From CALMEC01 sp963706315 (GTDB lineage Bacteria; Actinomycetota; Thermoleophilia; Miltoncostaeales; Miltoncostaeaceae), in contig CAVPMA010000017.1 of NCBI GenBank assembly GCA_963706315.1, positions 1 through 64,000 on the forward strand: a stretch of DNA of 64,000 bases, in the 5' to 3' direction. The stretch's first letter is position 1, and each line of letters begins with the position of its first letter. Below, piece by piece: positions 44,007 to 53,117 of this stretch. The notes below the pieces were generated by a model. The model worked only from the letters and a program-made list of their open reading frames with translations, ran no database searches and was not told the DNA's origin. A program made the translations under genes and the position numbers.

Positions 44007-44887
44007 GCGGTGATCTTGGTTCCGACGCCCGCTTCTGTGAAGAGCTCCATCAGCAGGGCGTGCGGCACGCGCCCGTCGATGATCTGCGCGGCCTCCACCC
44101 CGCCGCGCAGCGCTGCGGCAACGGCCACGAGCTTCGGCAGCATCCCGGAGCTGACGCCTCCGCTGCTGATGAGCCCGTTGAGTTCGGGGAGGGTGTACTC
44201 GCTGATGAGGCTCGTGGGGTCGGACACGTCGGCCAGGAGTCCCTCGACGTCGGTGAGGAACAGCACGCGACGGGCGTGCAGGGCGGCGGCGAGCGCACCG
44301 GCGACGGTGTCGGCGTTGATGTTGTAGCTCTGCCCCTCGCGGTCGACGCCAACGGAGGCGACCACCGGGACGAAGTCGGCGAGCCGCTCCAGCACGTGGG
44401 TGTCGAACGCCTCGACGTCACCGACGAAACCGAGGTCGGCGTCGGGGTGCTCGGCCTTCTTCGCGGTGATGAGCCCGGCGTCGTCGCCGGACAGTCCCAC
44501 CGCCTCGACACCCGCCACGCGAAGCTGCGCGACGATCTCCTTGTTGATCTTGCCGACGAGGACCATCTTCACGAGCTCCATGGTGTCCGCGTCGGTGACG
44601 CGGAGACCATGGACGAACTTGACCTCGAGCCCGAGCCGGTCGGAGTAGCGGGTGATGTCGGGTCCGCCCCCGTGCACGACGACGGGGTTCATGCCGACCA
44701 GCTTGAGCAGCGCGACGTCGCGGGCGAACGACGCCTTGAGCTCGGGCGTGGTCATCGCGGCGCCGCCGTACTTGATGACGATGGTCGCGCCGGCGAACTC
44801 CCGGATGAACGGCAGCGCCTCCAGCAGCACGTCGACACGCGGCTCAAGGCCCTCCCGGACGGGGACGGTGCGTTCGGTGCTGCTCAG
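44003..44887 (-). CDS. argB: acetylglutamate kinase, likely CTG start
   Basis: Enzyme of 294 residues that phosphorylates N-acetylglutamate. Motifs: VIKYGGAAM (phosphate-binding lysine and glycines), VVVHGGGPDITR, RVTDADTMELVKMVL, YNINADTVAGALAAAL and LTDVEGLL. The only canonical start, GTG 44830, would delete the usual 20-residue N-terminal helix before ALPF. CTG 44887 restores it (SSTERTVPVREGLEPRVDVL) and has GAGGAG exactly six bases upstream, so I take CTG. This N-terminal helix is the one that in arginine-sensitive kinases takes part in inhibition. Confidence 0.93.
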   Translation of the reverse strand: MSSTERTVPVREGLEPRVDVLLEALPFIREFAGATIVIKYGGAAMTTPELKASFARDVALLKLVGMNPVVVHGGGPDITRYSDRLGLEVKFVHGLRVTDADTMELVKMVLVGKINKEIVAQLRVAGVEAVGLSGDDAGLITAKKAEHPDADLGFVGDVEAFDTHVLERLADFVPVVASVGVDREGQSYNINADTVAGALAAALHARRVLFLTDVEGLLADVSDPTSLISEYTLPELNGLISSGGVSSGMLPKLVAVAAALRGGVEAAQIIDGRVPHALLMELFTEAGVGTKITA

Positions 44888-44967
44888 CGTCGGCTCCTCG
44901 GGGTCGCGATCAGGCCCTCAAACCTACCAGGGGCCGAATTCTGCCCCGGGGCGCGGTTCCCTCCGCA

Positions 44968-45396
44968 TCACGCGCCGAAGCGGCCACGAGCCTCGGGCGG
45001 GATCAGCGGCTTCTCGGCCCGCACCTTCAGCTGCTGGACGGCCCAGGTGTTGCCGTCGGGGTCGGAGAACCCGAAGAACGTGCCGCCGTCGCGCTCGTCG
45101 AACACGACGATCTCACTGCACTCCACGCCCCGGTCGACGAGCTCCTGCCGGGCCGCCGCCGCGTCGGCGACGACCAGCTGCAGACCGCGCATCGATCCGG
45201 GCGCCATCTCGCGCTGCGACGGCAGGTCGCCGATCACGATGGAGCACCCCGAGCCCCGCGGGGTGAGCTGCACGACGTGCATGTGCTCGTTCGTGGTGTC
45301 GTGATCGAGATCGAACCCGACCTGGTCACGGTAGAACGCAACGGAGCGGTCGATGTCGCTCACGGGGAGCAGGACGACTTCGAGGGTCCAGTCCAC
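44968..45396 (-). CDS. VOC family (glyoxalase/bleomycin resistance-like) protein
   Basis: Protein of 142 residues with two beta-alpha-beta-beta-beta units of the vicinal-oxygen-chelate fold: LEVVLLPVSDIDRSVAFYRD, then SIVIGDLP, and later GLQLVVADAAAARQELVDRG and FFGFSDPDGNTWAVQQL. FSDPDGN-W is the common VOC ending. Metal ligands are not certain, so it may be a binding protein or dioxygenase-like enzyme. It lies between the globin gene and argB inside the arginine cluster, with no obvious link to arginine. Confidence 0.85.
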   Translation of the reverse strand: MDWTLEVVLLPVSDIDRSVAFYRDQVGFDLDHDTTNEHMHVVQLTPRGSGCSIVIGDLPSQREMAPGSMRGLQLVVADAAAARQELVDRGVECSEIVVFDERDGGTFFGFSDPDGNTWAVQQLKVRAEKPLIPPEARGRFGA

Positions 45397-45469
45397 TGGA
45401 AGTGCCTCCGATCGGAGAGCTCGCCCAAGGAGGATACGCTCGGTCGGCCCGGCGACCGGCCGTGGGGGG

Positions 45470-45865
45470 TCAGCGGTTGCGCATCGCCTCGGCCGCCATC
45501 CGGAAGTACTCCCGCAGGGCCTCGGCGATCGGCGCGGGCGGATCGAGCTCGTCGATCGCGCCCCCCATCGCGGCGAGCCAGCGGTCGCGCTCGTCCTCGC
45601 CGATCGCGAACGGCGCGTGGCGCATCCGCAGACGCGGATGGCCGCGGAGCTCCGAGTACGTGGTCGGGCCGCCCCAGTACTGGGCCAGGAACAGCCGCAG
45701 CCTGATCCGCGCGGGCCCGAGGTCGTCGGGCTCCGGGTACACGGCGAGCAGCACGGCGTCCTGCTCGACCCGGTCGTAGAACGCCTCGACGAGCCGCTCG
45801 AAGAACGGCATGCCCCCGGCCGCGGCGTACAGCGTGTCGGGATCCGTGACCTCGGCGCCGGCCAC
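45470..45865 (-). CDS. truncated hemoglobin, group II (TrHbO-like)
   Basis: Single-domain globin of 131 residues. Landmarks are Y30 at the B10 position in EAFYDRV, the EF region AQYWGGPTTYSELRGHPRL, proximal H83 in RMRHAPF and a tryptophan at about 96 (DERDRWLAAM) typical of group II. Such proteins bind O2 and often detoxify NO or peroxide. GTG 45865 overlaps the argJ TAG by one base. It sits within the arginine operon between argJ and the VOC gene, an unusual place that could matter if arginine-derived NO occurs, but that is speculation. Confidence 0.92.
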   Translation of the reverse strand: MAGAEVTDPDTLYAAAGGMPFFERLVEAFYDRVEQDAVLLAVYPEPDDLGPARIRLRLFLAQYWGGPTTYSELRGHPRLRMRHAPFAIGEDERDRWLAAMGGAIDELDPPAPIAEALREYFRMAAEAMRNR

Positions 45866-47070
45866 TACGTCGTGTAGTCGGCGTTGATGCTGACGTACGC
45901 ATGGGTGAGGTCGCAGAAGAAGATCTCGGCGAGGCCCTCACCCCGACCCAGGCCGATGTGTATCTCGTACTCCACCAGTGCGAGCACCTCGCCGACGCCC
46001 GGGTCGTCCGGCGCGAGCCCGTCGAACGTGACCGACGGCACCGGCGGTGGGCCCGGGCTGCCGGCGAGCGCCGCGCCGATCGCCTGCGAGAGCCGGCCCC
46101 AGTTCGCGTCGCGCCCGTAGACGGCGGCCTTGACCAGCGGGGAGTTCGCGATCGCCCTCGCGACGACGTCGGCCTCCACATCGTCCCGCCCGCCGTGCAC
46201 CAACAGCCGCACGACGTGCTCGGCGCCCTCGCCGTCGCGCACGATCTGCAGCGCCAGCCAGCGGCAGATCGCCCGCAGGGCGCGACCGAACGTCTCGGCC
46301 TCGGCGCCGATCAGCTGCGAGCCCTCGCCATTCGCCAGCACGAGCAGGGTGTCGGACGGGCTCATCTGACCGTCGACGCTGATGCGGTTGAACGACTCCG
46401 CCGCCGCATCCTTGACCAGCGGCTGGAGGACGCGGGAGTCGAACGGCGCGTCGGTGGTGACGTAGGCGAGCATCGTCGCCATGCGCGGGGAGATCATCCC
46501 GGCGCCCTTCGCGGCGGCCCCGATCGCGTACTCGCCGCTCGGCAGCCGCAGCCGGAACGCGCCGCCCTTCGGCTCCCGATCCGTGGTGCAGATCGCCCTG
46601 CCGAAGGCCTCACCGCCGTCGCTCGACACGGCCGATGCCGCAGCCGCCACGCCCGCGACCACCCGGTCCATCTCGAAGAGCCGTCCGATCACCCCGGTGG
46701 AGCACACCGCAACCTGCCCGGGGTCGAGCTCGAGCTCGTGCGCGGCGGTCGCGCCCATCGTCGCCGCGTCGCGGATGCCCTGGGCGCCGGTCTCGGCGTT
46801 CGCGTTGCCGGCGTTCACCACCACGGCCTGGATGTGCGCGGGATCGAGACTGCGGGTGTGGATCACCGATGCCGACGGCAACGCGTTGGCGGTGTCGACG
46901 AGTGCCGACGTGACACGCCGGGTGCTCGTCAGCACCCCAACGTCGAGCCCGCCCGACTCCTTCAACCCGGCGGCGACGCCGCTGGCGACGAACCCGGACG
47001 GGGTCGTGATCCCGCCCGCCGCGAGCCGTTCGAGCTCGGCTGGGAACCCGATCCAATCCTCGCGGATCAC
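45865..47070 (-). CDS. argJ: bifunctional glutamate N-acetyltransferase / amino-acid acetyltransferase ArgJ
   Basis: Enzyme of 401 residues that transfers the acetyl group from N-acetylornithine to glutamate; some members also use acetyl-CoA. The self-cleavage site is KGAGMISPRMATMLAY, with the nucleophile T199 becoming the N-terminus of the beta chain. Other blocks are VVNAGNANAETG, CSTGVIG, ISVDGQMSPSDTLLVLANG and VYGRDANWGR. It lies 11 bases after argC and overlaps the globin gene by one base. A separate argA is therefore not required. Confidence 0.97.
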   Translation of the reverse strand: MIREDWIGFPAELERLAAGGITTPSGFVASGVAAGLKESGGLDVGVLTSTRRVTSALVDTANALPSASVIHTRSLDPAHIQAVVVNAGNANAETGAQGIRDAATMGATAAHELELDPGQVAVCSTGVIGRLFEMDRVVAGVAAAASAVSSDGGEAFGRAICTTDREPKGGAFRLRLPSGEYAIGAAAKGAGMISPRMATMLAYVTTDAPFDSRVLQPLVKDAAAESFNRISVDGQMSPSDTLLVLANGEGSQLIGAEAETFGRALRAICRWLALQIVRDGEGAEHVVRLLVHGGRDDVEADVVARAIANSPLVKAAVYGRDANWGRLSQAIGAALAGSPGPPPVPSVTFDGLAPDDPGVGEVLALVEYEIHIGLGRGEGLAEIFFCDLTHAYVSINADYTT

Positions 47071-47081
47071 GCGGATCCCGC

Positions 47082-48062
47082 TCAGCGCAGCCCCTCGTCC
47101 TCCGGCAACCCCGCCATGAGGTTCAGGTTCTGGAGGGCCTGGCCCGCGGCGCCCTTACCGAGGTTGTCGATCACCGAGAAGACCGTCACCCGGCCCCCCC
47201 GGGGGTCGACGACGGGACAGATCTGCGCATAGTTGGTGTGCTGAACCGCCCGCATCCCGGGCGGCGCCTCGACCACCTCGACGAACGGGTGCCCGGCGTA
47301 GAAGTCGGCGTACCGCTGGCGCAGATCGTCGGGTTGCACCGGCCCCTCGATGAGGCGCGCGTAGCAGGTGGCGAGCAGTCCCCGGTCGACGGGCACGAGG
47401 TGCGGAGTGAACGTGACCGACAGCCCGAGCTCCTGCTCGATCTCCGGCGTGTGACGGTGGGCGTACACCTTGTATGCGACGACGCTCTCGGTGACCGACG
47501 AGAAGTGGACCGTGTCGGTGAGCGTCCTGCCGGCCCCGCTCACGCCGCTCTTGGCGTCGATGACGACGTCGGCGATCTCTCCGCGCAGCGGGAGCAATCC
47601 GAGGATCGACGCCTCGGGATAGCAGCCGGGGTTGGCGACGAGGCGGGCTGCGCCGATTGCGTCGCGGTACGCCTCCGGCAGCCCGTACACGGCCTCGGCC
47701 ACGAGGTCGGGCCTCGGGTGGTCAAACCCGTACCAGGCGGGGTACAGCGCCGCGTCGCGCAGGCGGTAGTCGGCCGAGACGTCGACCACGCGCACGCCGC
47801 GGTCGACGAGGTCGGCGACGAGCGGCGCCGCTTCGGCATGCGGGTAGGCGACCGCGGCGAAGTCGCCGGCCACGATACCTTCAGGCTGGTATTGCTCGAG
47901 CTTCGCTTCCACCCGGTACTGCGGGGCGACGTCCACGAGGCGCTTGCCCGCATCGCCCCGCGCGGTGATCTGACCGAGCTCGAAGCTCGGGTGCTCATCG
48001 ACGAGCGCGGCGAGCTGCGCGCCCGCGAACCCGGCCGCGCCGATGACGTGGACGCGGGTCAC
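47082..48062 (-). CDS. argC: N-acetyl-gamma-glutamyl-phosphate reductase
   Basis: Enzyme of 326 residues that reduces N-acetylglutamyl phosphate with NADPH. The nucleotide fold starts VHVIGAAGFAGAQLAALV. The active-site cysteine is in ARLVANPGCYPEASILGLLP, and KSGVSGAGR and HRHTPEIEQEL follow as expected. GTG 48062 overlaps the pheT stop by four bases, so the arginine genes appear coupled to the phenylalanyl-tRNA synthetase genes. Confidence 0.97.
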   Translation of the reverse strand: MTRVHVIGAAGFAGAQLAALVDEHPSFELGQITARGDAGKRLVDVAPQYRVEAKLEQYQPEGIVAGDFAAVAYPHAEAAPLVADLVDRGVRVVDVSADYRLRDAALYPAWYGFDHPRPDLVAEAVYGLPEAYRDAIGAARLVANPGCYPEASILGLLPLRGEIADVVIDAKSGVSGAGRTLTDTVHFSSVTESVVAYKVYAHRHTPEIEQELGLSVTFTPHLVPVDRGLLATCYARLIEGPVQPDDLRQRYADFYAGHPFVEVVEAPPGMRAVQHTNYAQICPVVDPRGGRVTVFSVIDNLGKGAAGQALQNLNLMAGLPEDEGLR

Positions 48063-50482
48063 GACCGCAGCTCCGCGCCGAAGCGCTCTTGGAGCACCGC
48101 GACGACCGCGGCGACCGGGGTGTCGATCTCCTCGTCGGTGAGCGTGCGGCCCGGGTCGGCGATCGCGAGACGCAACGCGAGGCTGACCTTCCCGGCCGGG
48201 ACCGGGTCGCCGGCGTAGCGGTCGAAGAGCCGCACGTCGTGCACGAGCGCGCCACCGGCGGTCCGCGCCGCGGCCGTCACCTCCGCGGCCGTGACCGTGT
48301 CGGGCACCAGCAGGGCGAGGTCGCGCCGGGACACCGGGACCGTCAGGAGGTCTTCGAACTGGGGACGCTCGGTGGGCGCGGCGTCGAGCAGCGCGGCGAA
48401 GTCGAGCCCGAATGCCGCGACCGGCCCTCGCACCTCGAACTCGCGCAGCACCAGCGGATGGATCTCCCCAACCCAGCCGACCTTGGCACCCGCGGCCTGA
48501 AGCTCCGCCTGCCGCGCCGGGTGGCCGTAGGTGGCCGCGGCCGGGGCGGCGTCGAGCCGCACGCCTGCCGCGGCGGCGAGCGCCTCCGCGACGCCCTTGG
48601 CGCCCCAGTAGTCGGTCGTGCGGGCGGGGGCACGCCAGTGTTCGCGCTCGGGCTGGCCGAACATCAGTCCGACGATCCACTCGCGCTCGTCGGCGAAGCC
48701 GTCATCGCGCGGTGCGTAGGTTCGCCCAACCTCGAAGATCGCTCCGGTCGGATGCTGGTGGGCCTGATTCCGGGCGGCTGCGCGGAGCAACCCGGGCAGA
48801 AGCGACCGGCGCATCACGGCCATCTCCTCCGACAGCGGGTTGCTCAGACGAACGACGTCGCGGCGTGGGTCGTCGGCCGCCAGGTGCAGCTTGTCGGCGT
48901 CGCTCGCCGGAACGAAGCGGTAGCTGATCGCCTCGGAGAAGCCCAGGTCGGCGGCGAGCCTCGCGACACGGACCCGCAGGGCCTGGGTCGGCGTGCGCTT
49001 CGCCTTCGCGACCAGTCGCGGAAGCTCGGCCGGGACGTCGTCGAGGCCGGTGTGGCGTCCGACCTCCTCGATCAGGTCGATCTCGCGGCGCAGGTCCTCG
49101 CCCCGCCAGAACGGCACGGTCACGGTGAGGGCGTCGGGCTCCTCCGTGACCTCGCACCCGACGCTCCGAAGGATCTCGGCAGACCGGTCCGCGGGTGTGG
49201 GCATCGCGAGGATCGCCGCCGCCCGGGCGTGGCGCATCCGGATGGGCGCCGGGAGGGGCTGCTCAACGTGCGCGTCGAGCGTCCCCGACACCAGTGTCGC
49301 GCCGCACAGCTCGGTCAGGAGCCGGCTGGCGATGGCCATCGCCACGGGAGGAAGCCGCCGTGGGAGGCCCTTCTCGAACCGGCTGCTCGACTCGGTGCGC
49401 AGCCCGAGGTCCCACGAGGTCGCCAGCAGGTTGGGACCGTCGAAGTTCGCCGCCTCGAGCAGCACCCGGGTCGTCGCGTCGTTGACCTCCGCGAACTCCG
49501 CGCCGAAGATCCCCGCGATCACCGCGGGCCGCTCGGCATCGCAGATCGTGAGCATCGACGAGTCGAGCGTCCGCTCGACGCCGTCCAGCGTGGTGATCGG
49601 CTCGCCGTCGCCCGCACGCCGTACGACCACCGTCGCGCCGCTCATTCGGTCGAGGTCGAAGGCGTGCAGGGGCTGGCCGGTCAGGAGCATCACGTAGTTC
49701 GTCACGTCCACCACGTTGGAGATCGCGCGCATGCCCGCGGCCTCCAGTCGGGCCCGCAGCCACGCTGGCGACGGCCCGATCTCGACGCCGGTGAACATGC
49801 GGGCCATGTACCGGGGGCACAGATCCGGGGCGTCCACCCGCAGGGTGACGTGCTCGTCGACCGAGCCCTGCCCGGACACGGCGGGCTCGTCGGTGACGGG
49901 TGGGCAGAGCGGGGCCCCGGTGACCGCGGACACCTCGCGGGCGATGCCCCACACCCCGAGCAGGTCAGGCCGGTTCGCCGAGAGCTCGAACTCGAGGATC
50001 GTCTCCGACAGCGGCAGGACCTCCGCGAGCGGGGTGCCGGGAGGCAGGTCGGTCTCGAGCACCATGATCCCGTCCCGATCGTCGCCGAGCTCCAGCTCGC
50101 GCTCCGAGAGGATCATCCCGCGGCTCTCGATGCCCCGGAGCTTTGCGACGCTCAGGGCACGGCCGTCGGGCATCAGCGCCCCAGGGAGCGCAACCGCGAC
50201 GGTCTGGCCGGTCGCGACGTTCGGCGCGCCGCAGACGATCTGCTGCTCCTCCCCCGTCCCGACGTCGACGCGGCAGAGCCGGAGGCGATCGGCGTCCGGG
50301 TGCTGCACCGCCTCGATGACCTTCCCCACCCGGTAGTTGGCGAGGTTGCCGTTGGTGTCGGGAACGCCCCGGCGATGGATCGCCTCCACCTTGATGCCGG
50401 CCGCCACCAGCCGCTCGGACAGGTCCTCGGCTGAGAGCCCGTGCTCGACGTACTCCCGCAACCACGACATCGGGACTTTCAT
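48059..50482 (-). CDS. pheT: phenylalanine-tRNA ligase subunit beta
   Basis: Subunit of 807 residues, normal length. It starts MKVPMSWLREYV. The tRNA-binding OB fold (about 40-150) is followed by B3/B4 editing domain blocks, B5, the inactive synthetase-like core (SNPLSEEMAVMRRSLLPGLL) and the C-terminal ferredoxin-fold anticodon-binding domain (RRDLALLVPDTVTAAEV, DVRLFDRYAG). ATG 50482 replaces a longer reading that lacks family support. The 91-base gap to pheS contains a GC hairpin at 50509-50527. Confidence 0.97.
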   Translation of the reverse strand: MKVPMSWLREYVEHGLSAEDLSERLVAAGIKVEAIHRRGVPDTNGNLANYRVGKVIEAVQHPDADRLRLCRVDVGTGEEQQIVCGAPNVATGQTVAVALPGALMPDGRALSVAKLRGIESRGMILSERELELGDDRDGIMVLETDLPPGTPLAEVLPLSETILEFELSANRPDLLGVWGIAREVSAVTGAPLCPPVTDEPAVSGQGSVDEHVTLRVDAPDLCPRYMARMFTGVEIGPSPAWLRARLEAAGMRAISNVVDVTNYVMLLTGQPLHAFDLDRMSGATVVVRRAGDGEPITTLDGVERTLDSSMLTICDAERPAVIAGIFGAEFAEVNDATTRVLLEAANFDGPNLLATSWDLGLRTESSSRFEKGLPRRLPPVAMAIASRLLTELCGATLVSGTLDAHVEQPLPAPIRMRHARAAAILAMPTPADRSAEILRSVGCEVTEEPDALTVTVPFWRGEDLRREIDLIEEVGRHTGLDDVPAELPRLVAKAKRTPTQALRVRVARLAADLGFSEAISYRFVPASDADKLHLAADDPRRDVVRLSNPLSEEMAVMRRSLLPGLLRAAARNQAHQHPTGAIFEVGRTYAPRDDGFADEREWIVGLMFGQPEREHWRAPARTTDYWGAKGVAEALAAAAGVRLDAAPAAATYGHPARQAELQAAGAKVGWVGEIHPLVLREFEVRGPVAAFGLDFAALLDAAPTERPQFEDLLTVPVSRRDLALLVPDTVTAAEVTAAARTAGGALVHDVRLFDRYAGDPVPAGKVSLALRLAIADPGRTLTDEEIDTPVAAVVAVLQERFGAELRS

Positions 50483-50573
50483 GCGCTGCGGCCCCGATCC
50501 ACGTTTGAGCCGCCCCGAAGGGGTGGCGAATCGGCCGCCCAAGAGCCGTGTCGAGTGGGTCGTATGGAAGCCA

Positions 50574-51587
50574 TCATGCGAACTGCTCCAGGAAGCGCAG
50601 GTCGCTGTCGAAGAGCTGGCGGAGGTCGCTGATGCCGTGACGGAGCATCGCGACGCGGTCGAGGCCCATGCCCCAGGCGAAGCCGGTCCACCGCTCCGGG
50701 TCGATGCCGACGAAGCCGAAGACGTTCGGGTCGACCATCCCGGCGCCGAGGAGCTCCAGCCACTGCTGGCGGCCGTGACGATCCGTCCAGAGCACGTCGA
50801 CCTCGACCGACGGCTCGGTGAACGGGAAGTAGTCGGGCCGCAGGCGGATCGCGAAGCTCGGCCCGAGGAGCTCTTTGACGAAGTGCTGGAGCATGCCCTT
50901 GAGGTGCGCCATCGACAGCCCTTCGTCGACGGCGAGCCCTTCGAGCTGGTGGAACATCGGGCTGTGCGTCGCGTCGACGTCGTCGCGCCGGTAGACGGTC
51001 CCGGGGCAGACCACGTAGATCGGCGGCTCCTGGTGCTCCATCACCCGCACCTGCACCGGCGACGTGTGCGCGCGCAGCAGCTTGTCCGGGTGGCCCGCGA
51101 TGTAGAAGGAGTCGTGCGGGCTGCGGGCGGGGTGGCCGTCGGGCGTGTTGAGGGCGGTGAAGTTGTGGTAGGTGTCCTCCACCTCGGGGCCGTCGGCGAT
51201 CTCCCAGCCCATCCCGAGGAAGATCTCCTCCACCTCGCGCTGCAGTTGGCTGATGACGTGCAGCACCCCGGTCGGGTAGGGGTCGCCCGGCAGGGTGATG
51301 TCGACGCGCTCGCCGGCAAGGCTCGCGCCGAGCTCGGCGGCCTCGAGCTCCTCGGTGCGCGCGGTGAGGGCGGCCTCGACCGCCTTGCGCGCCTCGTTCG
51401 CCCGCTTGCCGACCGATCCCCGCTCCTGCGGCGGCAGCGTGCCGATTCCCGCCAGCACCTCGGCCAGCGAGCTCTTGCGGCCGGTGTGGCGCACGCGCGC
51501 GTCCTCCAGGGCCGCGAGATCGCCCGCGGCGGCGATCGCCGCGAGCGCAGCGAACTGGATGGAATCGATGTCGTGGTCGGCGCTCAC
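50574..51587 (-). CDS. pheS: phenylalanine-tRNA ligase subunit alpha
   Basis: Catalytic subunit of 337 residues. The N-terminal coiled coil (about 20-90) is followed by class II motifs: motif 2 in GTVYRRDDVDATHSPMFHQLEG and motif 3 in AWGMGLDRVAMLRHGISDLR; FTEPSVEVDV is the substrate region. Together with PheT it charges tRNAPhe. GTG 51587 gives MSADHDIDSIQFAAL. The upstream ferritin-like gene ends 66 bases before it. Confidence 0.97.
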   Translation of the reverse strand: MSADHDIDSIQFAALAAIAAAGDLAALEDARVRHTGRKSSLAEVLAGIGTLPPQERGSVGKRANEARKAVEAALTARTEELEAAELGASLAGERVDITLPGDPYPTGVLHVISQLQREVEEIFLGMGWEIADGPEVEDTYHNFTALNTPDGHPARSPHDSFYIAGHPDKLLRAHTSPVQVRVMEHQEPPIYVVCPGTVYRRDDVDATHSPMFHQLEGLAVDEGLSMAHLKGMLQHFVKELLGPSFAIRLRPDYFPFTEPSVEVDVLWTDRHGRQQWLELLGAGMVDPNVFGFVGIDPERWTGFAWGMGLDRVAMLRHGISDLRQLFDSDLRFLEQFA

Positions 51588-51653
51588 CGGCCAGGCAGGG
51601 TACCAGCAGCGCCCCGGGCGTTCGCCCGGCCGGCCGCGGCGCGTGGGGCGCGG

Positions 51654-52340
51654 TCAGGCAGGCAGCTCACCCCGCTCGCGCAGCCGCTCGGCCTCCATGC
51701 GCTCGGCCGCCCATTCGCGGGCCCGCGCTTCGCGCTCGGCGGTGTCCGCCTCGGCGCGCCGCACGACGTCGCCGTACTCGCCGGCCTTCCATTCGTCGAG
51801 CAGGTTGCGCACGTAGCGGGCGTGGTGGGACTCGTCGGCGATGATCTCGCCGATCTTCTCGGCAATCTCGGGGGCCTGGTCCTCGAAGCTTCGCCGGTGC
51901 GCCTCGAAGGAAACAAGGGCGCGCTGCTCGACGGCCTGGAACAGCACGAGCACGGGGATGATGCGGTCGAGGCCGACGGTCTCGCCGACGGTCGGGAGGA
52001 TCTCCTCGATGTCGTTGAGGGTGTCGACGATGAGCTTGCCGCCGATGGTGATGTGGTCGGGCTGCGACGACGGCTCGAAGGGCTCGACCCCGAGCTGCTC
52101 CATGATCTCGCCGAAGTAGCGTCCGTGCTTCTCCTCGTCCGCGGCGTGGCGGGCGAACTTCGCCGCGAGCGCGGGATCGTCGGTTGTCACCTCGAGCACG
52201 CGAAGCTCCGCGGCCCCCTGGATCTCAGCGCAACGGAACGCGTTCAGCATCTCGATGCGCTTCTCGAACTCGAGGTCGCCCAGGAACTCCGCATACTCCT
52301 CGGGCGTGGTCAGGACATGTGCGGCATCCGTGGGGTCCAC
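51654..52340 (-). CDS. ferritin-like/rubrerythrin-type diiron protein
   Basis: Protein of 228 residues forming a four-helix bundle. Metal-ligand helices carry FEKRIEMLNAFRCAEIQGAA, HAADEEKHGRYFGEIM, VLFQAVEQRALVSFEAH and IIADESHHARYVRNLL; the E-x-x-H pairs (DEEKH, DESHH) suit a diiron site. A charged C-terminal helix (AEADTAEREARAREWAAERM) follows. GTG 52340 has AAGGAGG four bases upstream and lies within the end of bioD, so expression is coupled. Its role beside biotin genes is unknown; an oxidase or iron-stress function is possible. Confidence 0.8.
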   Translation of the reverse strand: MDPTDAAHVLTTPEEYAEFLGDLEFEKRIEMLNAFRCAEIQGAAELRVLEVTTDDPALAAKFARHAADEEKHGRYFGEIMEQLGVEPFEPSSQPDHITIGGKLIVDTLNDIEEILPTVGETVGLDRIIPVLVLFQAVEQRALVSFEAHRRSFEDQAPEIAEKIGEIIADESHHARYVRNLLDEWKAGEYGDVVRRAEADTAEREARAREWAAERMEAERLRERGELPA

Positions 52341-53104
52341 GTGGCCTCCTTCGTGTCGGTTGAGGGTGAACGACGTTCCAGGTCGCGCCGGAAGCGCTCC
52401 CGCGACCAGGTCCCGCCCAGGATCGGGTCGAGCCCGGCGGGTCCGATCTCCGCGAGCCGGCCGGCGCTGCCCGTCTCGGTGTCGATGCCCGGGTCGTCGG
52501 GGATGACGCCGAGGAGCGGGACCGGGGTGAGCCTGGCGAGCGCTCCGGGGTTGGTGAGCGCATCGAGCGACGGCTCCTCGGGGAATCCCGAGATCACGAC
52601 GCCGATGACGGTGAGGCCGCGGCGGTGGGCGGACTCGAGCGTGAGCAGGATGTGGTTGAGCGTGCCGAGGCCGGGCCGAGCGACGACGAGCACGGGCAGG
52701 TCGAGTAGCGCGGCGAGGTCGGCCATCGACACGCCGTCCGAGAACGGCACGAGGAGCCCCCCGGCGCCCTCGACGATGACCGTGTCGTAGCGGGCGGCGA
52801 GGTCGTCGTAGGCGCGACACACCGCGCCCGGGTCGATCCGCACGCCCTCGCGCGCGGCCGCGACGGACGGAGCGAGCGGATCGCGCAGGCGGACAGGCGA
52901 GATCACATCGAAAGGCTCGTCGGTGCCGAGGACGCGCTGGCAGAACTCCGCGTCGCCGACGATGGTGCCGTCGTCGCCCGTCTGGCCGGGCTTGAGGCAC
53001 ACGGCCGTGCGCCCCTGGCGCTGGGCGCACAGCCCGAGCGCCGCGCTCACGACGGTCTTTCCGACGCCGGTGTCGGTTCCGGTCACGAAGACGTTGCGGG
53101 TCAC
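52310..53104 (-). CDS. bioD: dethiobiotin synthase
   Basis: ATP-dependent enzyme of 264 residues that closes the ureido ring of dethiobiotin. The P-loop is VTGTDTGVGKTVVSAAL; LKPGQTG provides the next conserved lysine and VIVEGAGGLLVPF the metal and substrate loop. The tail past about residue 230 is longer than in E. coli BioD and overlaps the ferritin-like gene by 31 bases. It is separated from bioF by 91 bases that contain a palindromic repeat. Confidence 0.95.
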   Translation of the reverse strand: MTRNVFVTGTDTGVGKTVVSAALGLCAQRQGRTAVCLKPGQTGDDGTIVGDAEFCQRVLGTDEPFDVISPVRLRDPLAPSVAAAREGVRIDPGAVCRAYDDLAARYDTVIVEGAGGLLVPFSDGVSMADLAALLDLPVLVVARPGLGTLNHILLTLESAHRRGLTVIGVVISGFPEEPSLDALTNPGALARLTPVPLLGVIPDDPGIDTETGSAGRLAEIGPAGLDPILGGTWSRERFRRDLERRSPSTDTKEATWTPRMPHMS

Positions 53105-53117
53105 ACCGCCAGCCTCC

